Part shown: positions 17,309 through 24,635 of the stretch, one piece after another
How positions within the stretch are numbered: the stretch's first letter is position 1
Layout: every line of letters begins with the position of its first letter
From: UBA6626 sp963579995
GTDB lineage: Bacteria; Planctomycetota; Phycisphaerae; Phycisphaerales; Phycisphaeraceae
Length of the DNA stretch: 31,742 nt
Reading direction: 5' to 3'
Assembly: GCA_963579995.1 (NCBI GenBank)
Contig: CAUZIY010000018.1
Location: 1-31,742 of the forward strand
Notes under the pieces: model-generated
What the model was told of the DNA's origin: nothing
What the model saw: the letters and a program-made list of their open reading frames with translations, nothing else
The model's database searches: none
Made by a program: the position numbers and the translations under genes

Positions 17309-18283
17309 ATGTCAGATAGACCCATATTGATCACAGGCGTTAGCGGCTTCATTGGCAGCACCCTCGCTGAAGCACTTCTTGAACGCGGCGATCATGTCGT
17401 TGGGCTTGATAATTTCAATGACTTCTATGACCCTGCACGCAAACGTGCCAACCTGAAGGCATTTGAGAATCACGACAACTTTACCCTTTACGAAATCGAC
17501 ATCTGTAATTCCAAGGAAGTCAAATCTATCTTCCAGCAAAACAAACCACGCAAAGTGGCCCACTTGGCGGCCTATGCCAACGTGCGTTATTCCATAGGCC
17601 GCGCCGAGTTGTACACCCAGGTCAATACTCTTGGATCAACGCATCTGCTTGAAGCAGCACGCCTGTCGGATGTCAATGCCTTTATTTTCGCCTCAACATC
17701 GTCGATCTATGGTGACACCCAACCGTTGCCATTCGTAGAAACCAGTTCCTGCAACACACCACTGGCCCCCTATCCAGCAAGCAAGAAGGCTGTAGAGGTG
17801 ATGGGATATACCTATCACCACCTTCACGGCCTTAATTTTACTGCATTGCGTTTTTTTAACGTGTATGGACCACGAAACCGACCGGACACGATGCCCTATA
17901 TCGTGACCGACCGCATCGTTCGCGGCCAAACGATTACGCTATTTGATGAAGGCAAAATGAAACGCGATTGGACTTATATAAGCGACATCATAAACGGAAT
18001 CGTCTTGGCACTTGATCACTCCACTGGTTACGAGATTATCAATCTCGGCCGTGGTGAACCTATACAGGTTTGTGATTTCGTCAAGATCATTGAACAACTC
18101 ATCGGCCGATCGGCTGATTTAAAAATGATTTCGGCACCTTTAGGCGAACCCGATACTACATTTGCCAACATTGACAAAGCAAAATCGCTTCTTGGCTACA
18201 ATCCCCGGACCTCTCTCACCGAAGGTCTGGAAAGCCTTTGGGCATGGTACCGCGATCAAGCAACCACCCCCCTCCCAGAATAA
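17309..18283 (+). CDS. NAD-dependent nucleotide-sugar epimerase (UDP-glucuronate 4-epimerase-like)
   Basis: A 324-residue extended short-chain dehydrogenase. The NAD site is G10-VSG-FIG-16; DNFNDFYDPARKRANL at about 34-49 is the loop typical of UDP-glucuronate 4-epimerases; the catalytic pair is Y155 and K159 in YPASK, with the serine stretch STSSIYGD at 129-136. FFNVYGPRNRPD and DWTYISDII are further family signatures. The enzyme would interconvert UDP-glucuronate and UDP-galacturonate, or a related pair, in the cytosol for surface polysaccharide. It stands 193 bases behind lpxA with its own promoter-like sequence. Substrate choice within the family cannot be settled by eye. Confidence 0.85.
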   Translation: MSDRPILITGVSGFIGSTLAEALLERGDHVVGLDNFNDFYDPARKRANLKAFENHDNFTLYEIDICNSKEVKSIFQQNKPRKVAHLAAYANVRYSIGRAELYTQVNTLGSTHLLEAARLSDVNAFIFASTSSIYGDTQPLPFVETSSCNTPLAPYPASKKAVEVMGYTYHHLHGLNFTALRFFNVYGPRNRPDTMPYIVTDRIVRGQTITLFDEGKMKRDWTYISDIINGIVLALDHSTGYEIINLGRGEPIQVCDFVKIIEQLIGRSADLKMISAPLGEPDTTFANIDKAKSLLGYNPRTSLTEGLESLWAWYRDQATTPLPE

Positions 18284-18386
18284 GCAGCTGCTTCCTCAAT
18301 CAAAGCTCACTATCCCCGCAGCCGACTTTCATAAACCAGCCGTCCGACGGGACAAGACTCCGAGCCGCTTTGCCATAAGGTTGATG

Positions 18387-19391
18387 CTAGGCTCCATCAG
18401 GACTGACTTTGGTCGGATCTGGACGATACAGTCGCGTGTCTAAAGCCCAAACCTTCTCGGTGAAATGGCCGCCCAACTGCTGATCCGGCCCCGCCTGCCG
18501 ACCCGTCGCCTCCAATGCGATCTGGAGTTTGGCATCGACATTATCGATCAAGTTCACGGCAATCGCCTCAGGCGTTGCCGGCACTTTCAGTGCACCAAAC
18601 TCCGCCTTGCCATGATGCGAAAGAATAATATGGCACAGAACGCGCAGGATCGGCTCCGGGATGATGGTTCCGCTCGATGCACAGGCCTTCGCTTTCTCCT
18701 GTAGCCATACGATTCCACGGGCAATATGTCCCACAAGTTGACCGTCCTCGCTATAGGCAAAACCCATCTCCCAGGTCAATTCATTGCATTTACCTAGATC
18801 ATGAATAAACAGACCGAGTAAAACGATCTCGCGATTGAGCTGCGGATACAGTGGACAGAACCCATCGGCCAGGCGTAGAACATTGAGGGTGTGTTCGAGC
18901 AACCCGCCGACAAACGCGTGGTGGATTGTCATGGCCGCAGGTGCGCGACGAAACTTCTTCATGAGATCTTGATCATTGAGGTACTGCTGAGCCAATGCGG
19001 CAAGTACCGGATGTTTGATGGTACTCAACCTTTGACTGACCTCGGAAAACATCTGATCAATATCATGCTTTGTCGTAGGCAGAAGATCGACCAGTTCTTC
19101 GTCCGTCGGTTCTACGGAGCAGATTTTATGAATGACAATCTGCATCTCACCTTGATACGGCTGTGTTTGCCCCTCCAGGTGAACAAAACCATCTGTCGGC
19201 AGTGTGTCAAATAGTTTCTGAGTTGCATTCCACATTCTCCCAGGCGTTCGACCAGAACGATCGCCCAAAAGGCATTTAAGATACGGCTTGCCACCTCGTG
19301 TCTTTCCTAACTGGCAGTTCTGCAATGCAAAAATATCATCAACAAGCTCATTGGGCTTGAGATCTACGATCAATATACGTCCAGCCAACAC
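18387..19391 (-). CDS. YhaM-like 3'-5' exoribonuclease (OB-fold + HD domain)
   Basis: A 334-residue protein. Residues about 15-95 form an OB-like nucleic-acid-binding domain (QNCQLGKTRGGKPYLKCLLG). The HD phosphohydrolase domain follows, with H167 in LLEHTLNVLRL, the HD pair H197-D198 in LFIHDLGK, later HIARG and LSHHGK, and D in NLIDNVDAKL. This architecture is that of YhaM/CBF1, a metal-dependent 3'-5' exonuclease acting on single-stranded nucleic acid. The start is GTG with AGGAAGG upstream. It lies 29 bases after the Trm112-like gene, probably one transcript. It converges on the epimerase gene; the 103-base spacer shows no convincing terminator. Confidence 0.87.
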   Translation of the reverse strand: MLAGRILIVDLKPNELVDDIFALQNCQLGKTRGGKPYLKCLLGDRSGRTPGRMWNATQKLFDTLPTDGFVHLEGQTQPYQGEMQIVIHKICSVEPTDEELVDLLPTTKHDIDQMFSEVSQRLSTIKHPVLAALAQQYLNDQDLMKKFRRAPAAMTIHHAFVGGLLEHTLNVLRLADGFCPLYPQLNREIVLLGLFIHDLGKCNELTWEMGFAYSEDGQLVGHIARGIVWLQEKAKACASSGTIIPEPILRVLCHIILSHHGKAEFGALKVPATPEAIAVNLIDNVDAKLQIALEATGRQAGPDQQLGGHFTEKVWALDTRLYRPDPTKVSPDGA

Positions 19392-19420
19392 GGAGCCCCT
19401 TCCTGGTAGATGGGATCGGA

Positions 19421-19669
19421 TTATTTAGGTATCTGCTCTTTGTACTTCTCTTTGAAATCATCCAGTGAGTCGACACCATCGGGCAGCTTGGCTTCATCGA
19501 TAAGCAGAACCGGAATGCCATCACAAATCGGATAACGCAAACCGCCGACTTGGCCGACCAGGGCATCACCCTCCTGCCGCAGGGATGATCGCGTAAGGGG
19601 ACACACGATAATCTTAAGCAGTTCCGGGTCAATGGGCCCTGCCTGGCTTGCACCTTCTTCTCGCGTCAT
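19421..19669 (-). CDS. Trm112/YcaR-family small protein
   Basis: An 82-residue protein with LLKIIVCPLTRSSL and YPICDGIPVLL, the two ends of the Trm112/YcaR fold. In E. coli YcaR the first motif is CPxC; here the second Cys is Thr and no later Cys pair replaces it, so zinc binding is probably lost, as in other bacterial members I recall with CPxT. Eukaryotic Trm112 activates methyltransferases; the bacterial role is uncertain. It precedes the YhaM-like gene by 29 bases. Confidence 0.82.
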   Translation of the reverse strand: MTREEGASQAGPIDPELLKIIVCPLTRSSLRQEGDALVGQVGGLRYPICDGIPVLLIDEAKLPDGVDSLDDFKEKYKEQIPK

Positions 19670-19779
19670 GATTCAGCCTTTCGTACTCATACGCCGGTAA
19701 CTTTTTACAGCATGATCCCTGGTGGCCAATAACCACCCATAGATTAACAAGAACAACCGGCCGAGTCCGCTTGAGGAAT

Positions 19780-19806
19780 ATGCATCGTGGCTTACATGCC
19801 ATGCAT
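19780..19806. other. Hairpin in the murA downstream spacer
   Basis: ATGCAT at 19780-19785 pairs with ATGCAT at 19801-19806; inside, GGC pairs with GCC around a TTACAT loop, leaving a three-base bulge. No T-run follows on either strand, so a standard terminator is unlikely. Confidence 0.4.
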
Positions 19807-19819
19807 GAAAATCAGGGAG

Positions 19820-19833
19820 TGTGTAAAAACACA
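19820..19833. other. Short perfect hairpin TGTGT-AAAA-ACACA
   Basis: A five-base stem with a four-base loop, 13 bases from the ATGCAT hairpin. Read from the minus strand it comes first after murA and could help end or stabilise that transcript. Confidence 0.35.
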
Positions 19834-19895
19834 TACGAAAGACTCATACAAAGGGGTACAGGCCCAGTCCATTCACCTTCGTCAGTTTTCGCAAA

Positions 19896-19982
19896 TCAGA
19901 AACCAACTGCAGTGCCACCAAAGTTGATTTCGCCGATCGGACGGTCCTCCGTATCCACATGGTGCCAGAACACCCTACTCAT
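19896..19982 (-). CDS. Possible 28-residue ORF coupled to murA
   Basis: The start ATG overlaps the murA TGA as ATGA, a classical coupling arrangement. The product (MSRVFWHHVDTEDRPIGEIN then FGGTAVGF) is soluble, with an acidic centre and an aromatic start; I do not recognise it. It could be a real mini-protein, a remnant of a longer gene, or chance. Confidence 0.25.
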   Translation of the reverse strand: MSRVFWHHVDTEDRPIGEINFGGTAVGF

Positions 19983-21283
19983 ACAGGTGGCCGGTCCACG
20001 CGTTCGATCTGGGCCCCCAGCTTCTGCAGGCCAACCTCCATCCGTTCGTAACCACGATCCAGGTGATACACACGGTTGACGATGGTAACACCCTTGGCTG
20101 CCATGCCAGCCATGACGAGACTTGCCGACGCCCGCAGGTCATTGGCCATTACCGGCGCACCGCTGAGATGCCGGGTACCGCTAATAAGCACCGTTGACCC
20201 ACTACGCGCCAGGTTAGCCCCCATACGCATCAACTCAGCCACATGCCGGAAACGATCAGGAAAGATCTTCTCTGTAACGATCGAGTTGCCGTCAGCCAGA
20301 CAGAGCAATGCAATCATTTGCGCCTGCAGATCCGTCGGAAATCCTGGATGGGGCTGGGTGACGACCTGCACCGGTTCAAGACGACGCGTAGAAGCGACAT
20401 GCACGGTCTGACGCATGCCGTTATCGCCAGCATCACAAGCAGCCATTGGTTCTAACTCAACACCAACTTCAAAGAGTCGATCCATTACGGCAGCCAAGGA
20501 GTCGAGGGGGCAGTTTTCCAAAATAATATCACCATTGGTAATTGCAGCTGCCATGATATAGGTGCCGGCCTCAATCCGATCCGGAATGATCGTGTGCTCA
20601 GCGCCACCGAGTTGGTCAACCCCATCGATCACAATTCGCGGTGTCCCGGCCCCCTGAATCTTTGCGCCCATCTTGTTTAGCAGACAGGCCAAATCGGCAA
20701 TTTCCGGTTCACAGGCTGCCGAATCGATGATGGTCTGTCCCTTGGCAAGTGTTGCCGCGCTCATCACGTTGGCTGTTCCCAAGGCCGTCGAACCAAACGG
20801 GCCACCCAAGAATACCCGCCCCCCCCGCAACCGTGACGCCTGCGCCGTTACATAGCCTTGCTCTAGACGAATATCCGCCCCCAATGCCCGCAAGCCACGC
20901 AGATGCAGATCGACGGGACGGTCACCGATATCACACCCTCCAGGCATGGAGACACGCGCCTTGCCCCGGCGTGCCAACAAGGGACCCAGGACACAAATAC
21001 TGGCCCGCATTGTGCGAACAATGTCGTAATGTGCTTCATTCTTTGTTTGATCACAAACACTCAACCGGAGTCCTTGATCGGGATCCCGCTGTACCTGGCA
21101 TCCCAGTGTTCCAAGCAACTGCCCCATGTTCCGTAGATCAGCCAGATCAGGCACATCATGAAGGACCACAGGCTGGTCGGCGAGCAAAGTCGCCGCCATC
21201 AAGGGCAAGGCCGCATTCTTGGCTCCATGAACCCTTAATCGGCCACGCAGCCGCGTGCCACCTTGAATCATAAATGCATCCAT
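19979..21283 (-). CDS. murA: UDP-N-acetylglucosamine 1-carboxyvinyltransferase MurA
   Basis: A 434-residue enzyme that transfers enolpyruvate from PEP to UDP-GlcNAc, the first committed step of peptidoglycan synthesis. K22-N23 in GAKNAAL, R93 in TMRAS and the active-site C117 in PGGCDIGDRPVDLH are all in place; C117 is the residue that fosfomycin attacks in the family. FPTDLQAQMIALLCLADG and DLRASASLVMAGMAAKG are further signatures. A run of eight G (coding strand, 20819-20826) falls in the RGGR codons and is intact here. It diverges from apt, with 96 bases between. The presence of MurA implies peptidoglycan, as shown for several planctomycetes. Confidence 0.95.
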   Translation of the reverse strand: MDAFMIQGGTRLRGRLRVHGAKNAALPLMAATLLADQPVVLHDVPDLADLRNMGQLLGTLGCQVQRDPDQGLRLSVCDQTKNEAHYDIVRTMRASICVLGPLLARRGKARVSMPGGCDIGDRPVDLHLRGLRALGADIRLEQGYVTAQASRLRGGRVFLGGPFGSTALGTANVMSAATLAKGQTIIDSAACEPEIADLACLLNKMGAKIQGAGTPRIVIDGVDQLGGAEHTIIPDRIEAGTYIMAAAITNGDIILENCPLDSLAAVMDRLFEVGVELEPMAACDAGDNGMRQTVHVASTRRLEPVQVVTQPHPGFPTDLQAQMIALLCLADGNSIVTEKIFPDRFRHVAELMRMGANLARSGSTVLISGTRHLSGAPVMANDLRASASLVMAGMAAKGVTIVNRVYHLDRGYERMEVGLQKLGAQIERVDRPPV

Positions 21284-21379
21284 GGATACGTTTTCTCAGA
21301 AGCTTAATGGATTGGCAAACACCGGCACGCTCTAACCGTTCGTGGTAAAACTCTACCTTCGGATTTATGGAGTGAATTC

Positions 21380-21895
21380 ATGGACTTTAGCAAGCTCATC
21401 CGCGATATCCCCGATTGGCCCAAGCCGGGCATTTTATTCAAAGACATCACACCTCTTCTGAATGACCCAAGCGGTCTTGCCATGGCGGTTGAACAGATGG
21501 CTAACCCATATCGTAGCGTGGGTGTGGATCTGGTTGCGGGCGCCGAAAGCCGTGGATTTATCTTTGGCACTGCGTTAGCACAAGTGTTGTCTGCCGGTTT
21601 TGTTCCCATCCGTAAACCCAACAAGCTGCCATATCGAACTATTTCAATTGAGTACGCATTGGAATATGGTACCGACAAGCTTGAAGTCCACGAAGATGCG
21701 GTCCAAGCCGGCCAGCGGGTACTGCTGGTCGATGATCTGCTGGCCACAGGCGGAACAATGCAAGCCAGTTGTAATTTGATTCAACGGCTTGGCGGTGACA
21801 TTGTGGGCATTACGGTCTTAATTGAACTTTCCGGAATGGGCGGCCAACAGAAACTTAAACCCTATGGCAATATCCATGCCGTGCTACATCTTTAA
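21380..21895 (+). CDS. apt: Adenine phosphoribosyltransferase
   Basis: A 171-residue purine-salvage enzyme turning adenine and PRPP into AMP. The PRPP loop VLLVDDLLATGGT spans 114-126; AGAESRGFIFG and RKPNKLPY are typical of bacterial Apt, as is the opening IRDIPDWPKPGILFKDITPL. Length is normal. GGAG lies seven bases before the ATG. A CPBP protease gene follows after 35 bases, likely on the same transcript. Confidence 0.94.
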   Translation: MDFSKLIRDIPDWPKPGILFKDITPLLNDPSGLAMAVEQMANPYRSVGVDLVAGAESRGFIFGTALAQVLSAGFVPIRKPNKLPYRTISIEYALEYGTDKLEVHEDAVQAGQRVLLVDDLLATGGTMQASCNLIQRLGGDIVGITVLIELSGMGGQQKLKPYGNIHAVLHL

Positions 21896-21930
21896 TTTTT
21901 TGACGCCGGCAAACTTGTCCAAACCTCGAT

Positions 21931-22731
21931 ATGACTGATCTGGCGCAACCATCGGCCCGTAGTTTAAATACCGAGTCCTACTGGCTCTGTACACAGGCAC
22001 CGCTGCAGGCTCTTATTTTCCTGACGCCATTAGCCTTGTTTTATGAATTGGGCGTTGTTTTATTGAATGCTCCAGGCGTGCGTACAGCCATTGGAATTGC
22101 CCCATTTGAAAATCTGGATAGTGCGCTTAAAGCAAGGCGGCATCTGTTTGACCTATTCGAATGGTTGGGATTCGGTGGCTATTACCTCCCGGGGCTGATG
22201 CTGGTCATCGTATTGCTCTCATTGCACTTGGTGCGGCAAGATCGCTGGCGATTTCAGCCGCAGCTGTATTGGCTGATGTGGGCCGAATCCTTTGCGCTGG
22301 TCCTGCCGCTCTTCGTCTTCGGGCTGGTTATGGCGCGATTCTTAATCCCGATTCTAAATGCAGGTGAACCGGGACCCGGGCCACACATCCTGGATCGGAT
22401 CGTGCTTAGCGTTGGCGCCGGGATCTATGAGGAGATGGTGTTCCGGCTCATGGCTATTGCCTTGCTCCACGGATTACTTGTTGATTGGTTGGAAATTGAC
22501 AGCGTCTGGGGGCCGATCTGTACAATTTTCATAACCGCCCTCGCATTTGCCTTCTACCATTTCTCCAAGACAAATCCATTTTCCGTCAGCTACATGGTTT
22601 TTTACACGGTCGCAGGAATTTACTTCGCCGGCATTTACCTCCTCAGAGGCTTTGGCATTGTGGTCGCAGTACATGCCATCTACGACATTCTGGTTGTCGT
22701 CATGGATCTACAACTAAAATATGATCAGTAA
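21931..22731 (+). CDS. CPBP-family intramembrane metalloprotease
   Basis: A 266-residue membrane protein with about seven hydrophobic segments. The family's catalytic motifs are present: EEMVFR (E167, E168, R172), the FYH motif with H210, and HAIYD with H248. The fold is that of CAAX-protease / bacteriocin-processing (Abi) proteins of the inner membrane. Substrate is unknown. It follows apt by 35 bases; such pairing has no known functional meaning. Confidence 0.87.
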   Translation: MTDLAQPSARSLNTESYWLCTQAPLQALIFLTPLALFYELGVVLLNAPGVRTAIGIAPFENLDSALKARRHLFDLFEWLGFGGYYLPGLMLVIVLLSLHLVRQDRWRFQPQLYWLMWAESFALVLPLFVFGLVMARFLIPILNAGEPGPGPHILDRIVLSVGAGIYEEMVFRLMAIALLHGLLVDWLEIDSVWGPICTIFITALAFAFYHFSKTNPFSVSYMVFYTVAGIYFAGIYLLRGFGIVVAVHAIYDILVVVMDLQLKYDQ

Positions 22732-23099
22732 CCGCCGCTTGCTGATTGCGTATCTCTCCATACAGAATGCGGTGCAATTGCGAACATGCCTGCTTTTTTG
22801 ATCCCGCCCCTGCGGTCTACACCTCATGTGACCGTTAATTCCACAGCCCCCCCAAACCAACACCTGCGAGCACTCATTTGGCGTCTTTTCACCACTTCAA
22901 ACTACCCAATCGACCAATATCCGCTCCTTTAACCGGGTGGATCTGGACATTGTCTTAATCAACACAGGCATAAGCATACCCATAGTCCGTCAATCATTTG
23001 CTACTGATCAAAATTGCGTAGATACGACCGGCCGGTTTGAACCGGGGCGTACAGACGCTACGATTGGGGACCTAATATTTTTCTTTTGTGGACCCAATC
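22732..23099. other. 368-base spacer before cysC
   Basis: No gene is supported. It contains seven C in a row near 22845, a GCAATTGC palindrome near 22777 and a short T-run after GCCTGC near 22795 without a matching hairpin. A TAATAT lies about 30 bases before the cysC ATG, but no -35 partner is evident. Confidence 0.4.
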
Positions 23100-23717
23100 A
23101 TGACCGAACAAAAAGCGACCAATATCACCTGGCACGAAGGCACCGTAACTCGCCCCGAACGTCAACAGAACCTGGGGCAAAAAGGATGCACACTCTGGCT
23201 GACGGGACTGTCTGGCAGCGGCAAATCAACAATTGCCGTGGCGCTAGAACAGGTTTTATTGCAACGAGGCAAGCATGCATACTGCATGGATGGCGACAAT
23301 ATTCGACATGGTCTAAACAAGAACCTTGGCTTTTCCGCGGAGGACCGCGCTGAGAACATCCGGCGCATTGGCGAAGTCGCAAAACTTTTTGCAGACGCAG
23401 GGATCATTGCGATCACCAGTTTCATTAGCCCGTACCGGGCCGATCGCGAACTCGTTCGTGAACTCAACAAGGAGGCTGATCTGCCATTTATCGAAGTCTA
23501 TGTCGATGTCCCACTGGCAGTCGCTGAAGAGCGAGACCCAAAGGGTCTTTACAAGAAGGCTCGAGCCGGTGAAATTAAAGGCTTCACCGGGATCGACGAT
23601 CCATATGAAGAACCAGACCAACCAGAGCTGCATATTCGTACTGATCAGTTATCCGTTGCGGAGGTGGTACAGCAGCTACTCGATTCACTCGAACAGCGTC
23701 AGTTGCTGACGCTGTAA
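23100..23717 (+). CDS. cysC: Adenylylsulfate kinase CysC
   Basis: A 205-residue kinase that phosphorylates APS to PAPS in sulfate activation. The opening MTEQKATNITWHEGTVTR is typical; the Walker A loop GLSGSGKST is at residues 36-44, MDGDNIRHGLNKNLGF is the APS-binding region and FISPYRADRE and EVYVDVPL follow. A GTG four codons upstream is possible, but the ATG at 23100 matches the family start. No cysN or cysD is nearby. PAPS may serve sulfation as much as cysteine synthesis; that is inference. Confidence 0.94.
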   Translation: MTEQKATNITWHEGTVTRPERQQNLGQKGCTLWLTGLSGSGKSTIAVALEQVLLQRGKHAYCMDGDNIRHGLNKNLGFSAEDRAENIRRIGEVAKLFADAGIIAITSFISPYRADRELVRELNKEADLPFIEVYVDVPLAVAEERDPKGLYKKARAGEIKGFTGIDDPYEEPDQPELHIRTDQLSVAEVVQQLLDSLEQRQLLTL

Positions 23718-23725
23718 TCATTGCC

Positions 23726-24595
23726 GTGCCTTATTGCGACCTGCATACCCATTCCACCGCCTCAGATGGAACGACCGACCCGCAAGACCTGCCACGTCTA
23801 GCGAAAGCTGCCGGCCTAGGCGCGTTGGCACTTACGGATCATGATACCACTGAGGGCCTGGCGAAATGTGCCGCGGCCAGCAGAACTGAAAATATTGAGT
23901 TTGTACCAGGAATCGAGGTATCAGCCGATCCTTCGATTGATGGCCAACCACGCCGTGGCACCTTGCATATCCTTGGCCTGTTTGTGCGTGATGACGACTC
24001 GATGCTTAAGGCCGTCTCGCGGCGTATGAAAGAAGCACGTGACAGCCGTAACCCTGCGATTGTTGAAAAACTTAGGGATTTGGGAGTCGACGTTAACTAC
24101 AGCGAAGTGGTTGATCTGGCCACCCGGCAAGGTACTAAAGTAATCGGCCGTCCACACATCGCTTCCGTGCTGATCACAAAAGGGTATGTAAGAAGCATGC
24201 AGGATGCGTTTTTCCGCTATATAGGCCAGGACGGCGCAGCCTATGTACGCCGAGACCGCCTGACTGCGTCCGATGCAATTGAGTCAATTCATCATGCGGG
24301 CGGACTGGCGATCCTAGCGCACCCCATGCAATTGGGCATCCGCGAACCGGATCTACTGATCACGTTTGTACACCATCTGTGGGAACTAGGACTTGATGGC
24401 ATTGAGACCCGACACTGCGACCATGGGGCTAAAGATGTAGCGCAATTCGAGCAGCTTGCCGGTCGATTTGATCTACTAACCAGTGGCGGCAGCGACTTTC
24501 ACGGAACACGCAAATCCGTCCACCTGGGCGACCAAAAGATACCGATGGAAGTATACAAACGCTTGGCAAGCGCCTCCGCTGCTTTCCGACGCTAG
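23726..24595 (+). CDS. PHP-domain phosphoesterase (TrpH/YciV-like)
   Basis: A 289-residue metal-dependent phosphoesterase. PHP motifs: DLHTHSTASDG (H7, H9), LTDHDT (D38, H39, D40), E64 in PGIEVSA, LAHPM and GGSDFHG near the C-terminus. E. coli members (YciV/RNase AM) hydrolyse 5' nucleotides from RNA ends or 3',5'-bisnucleotides such as pAp. The latter would fit the neighbour: PAP is the by-product when PAPS from CysC is used; this link is inference from an eight-base gap to cysC. The start is GTG at 23726, chosen because it precedes the first metal motif directly. Confidence 0.88.
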   Translation: MPYCDLHTHSTASDGTTDPQDLPRLAKAAGLGALALTDHDTTEGLAKCAAASRTENIEFVPGIEVSADPSIDGQPRRGTLHILGLFVRDDDSMLKAVSRRMKEARDSRNPAIVEKLRDLGVDVNYSEVVDLATRQGTKVIGRPHIASVLITKGYVRSMQDAFFRYIGQDGAAYVRRDRLTASDAIESIHHAGGLAILAHPMQLGIREPDLLITFVHHLWELGLDGIETRHCDHGAKDVAQFEQLAGRFDLLTSGGSDFHGTRKSVHLGDQKIPMEVYKRLASASAAFRR

Positions 24596-24635
24596 CGGTT
24601 ACCGTTACAATCTGACCATCCCGATCAGGACACTC

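Larger units (their letters stand above)
19670..19978. other. 309-base spacer between murA and the Trm112-like gene
   Basis: Both flanking genes are on the minus strand. The spacer holds a 28-codon ORF overlapping the murA stop (19896-19982), and two hairpins at 19780-19806 and 19820-19833. No other gene is supported. Confidence 0.5.

Noticed and set aside
21839..21900. Possible terminator after apt (GGCA/TGCC followed by a T-run)
   Set aside because: The stem is only four bases, lies inside the coding region and is about 14 bases from the T-run; the next gene follows after 35 bases, which suits read-through.
22937..23353. 138-codon plus frame overlapping the start of cysC
   Set aside because: The second half is an out-of-frame reading of CysC, whose Walker A and family motifs are intact.
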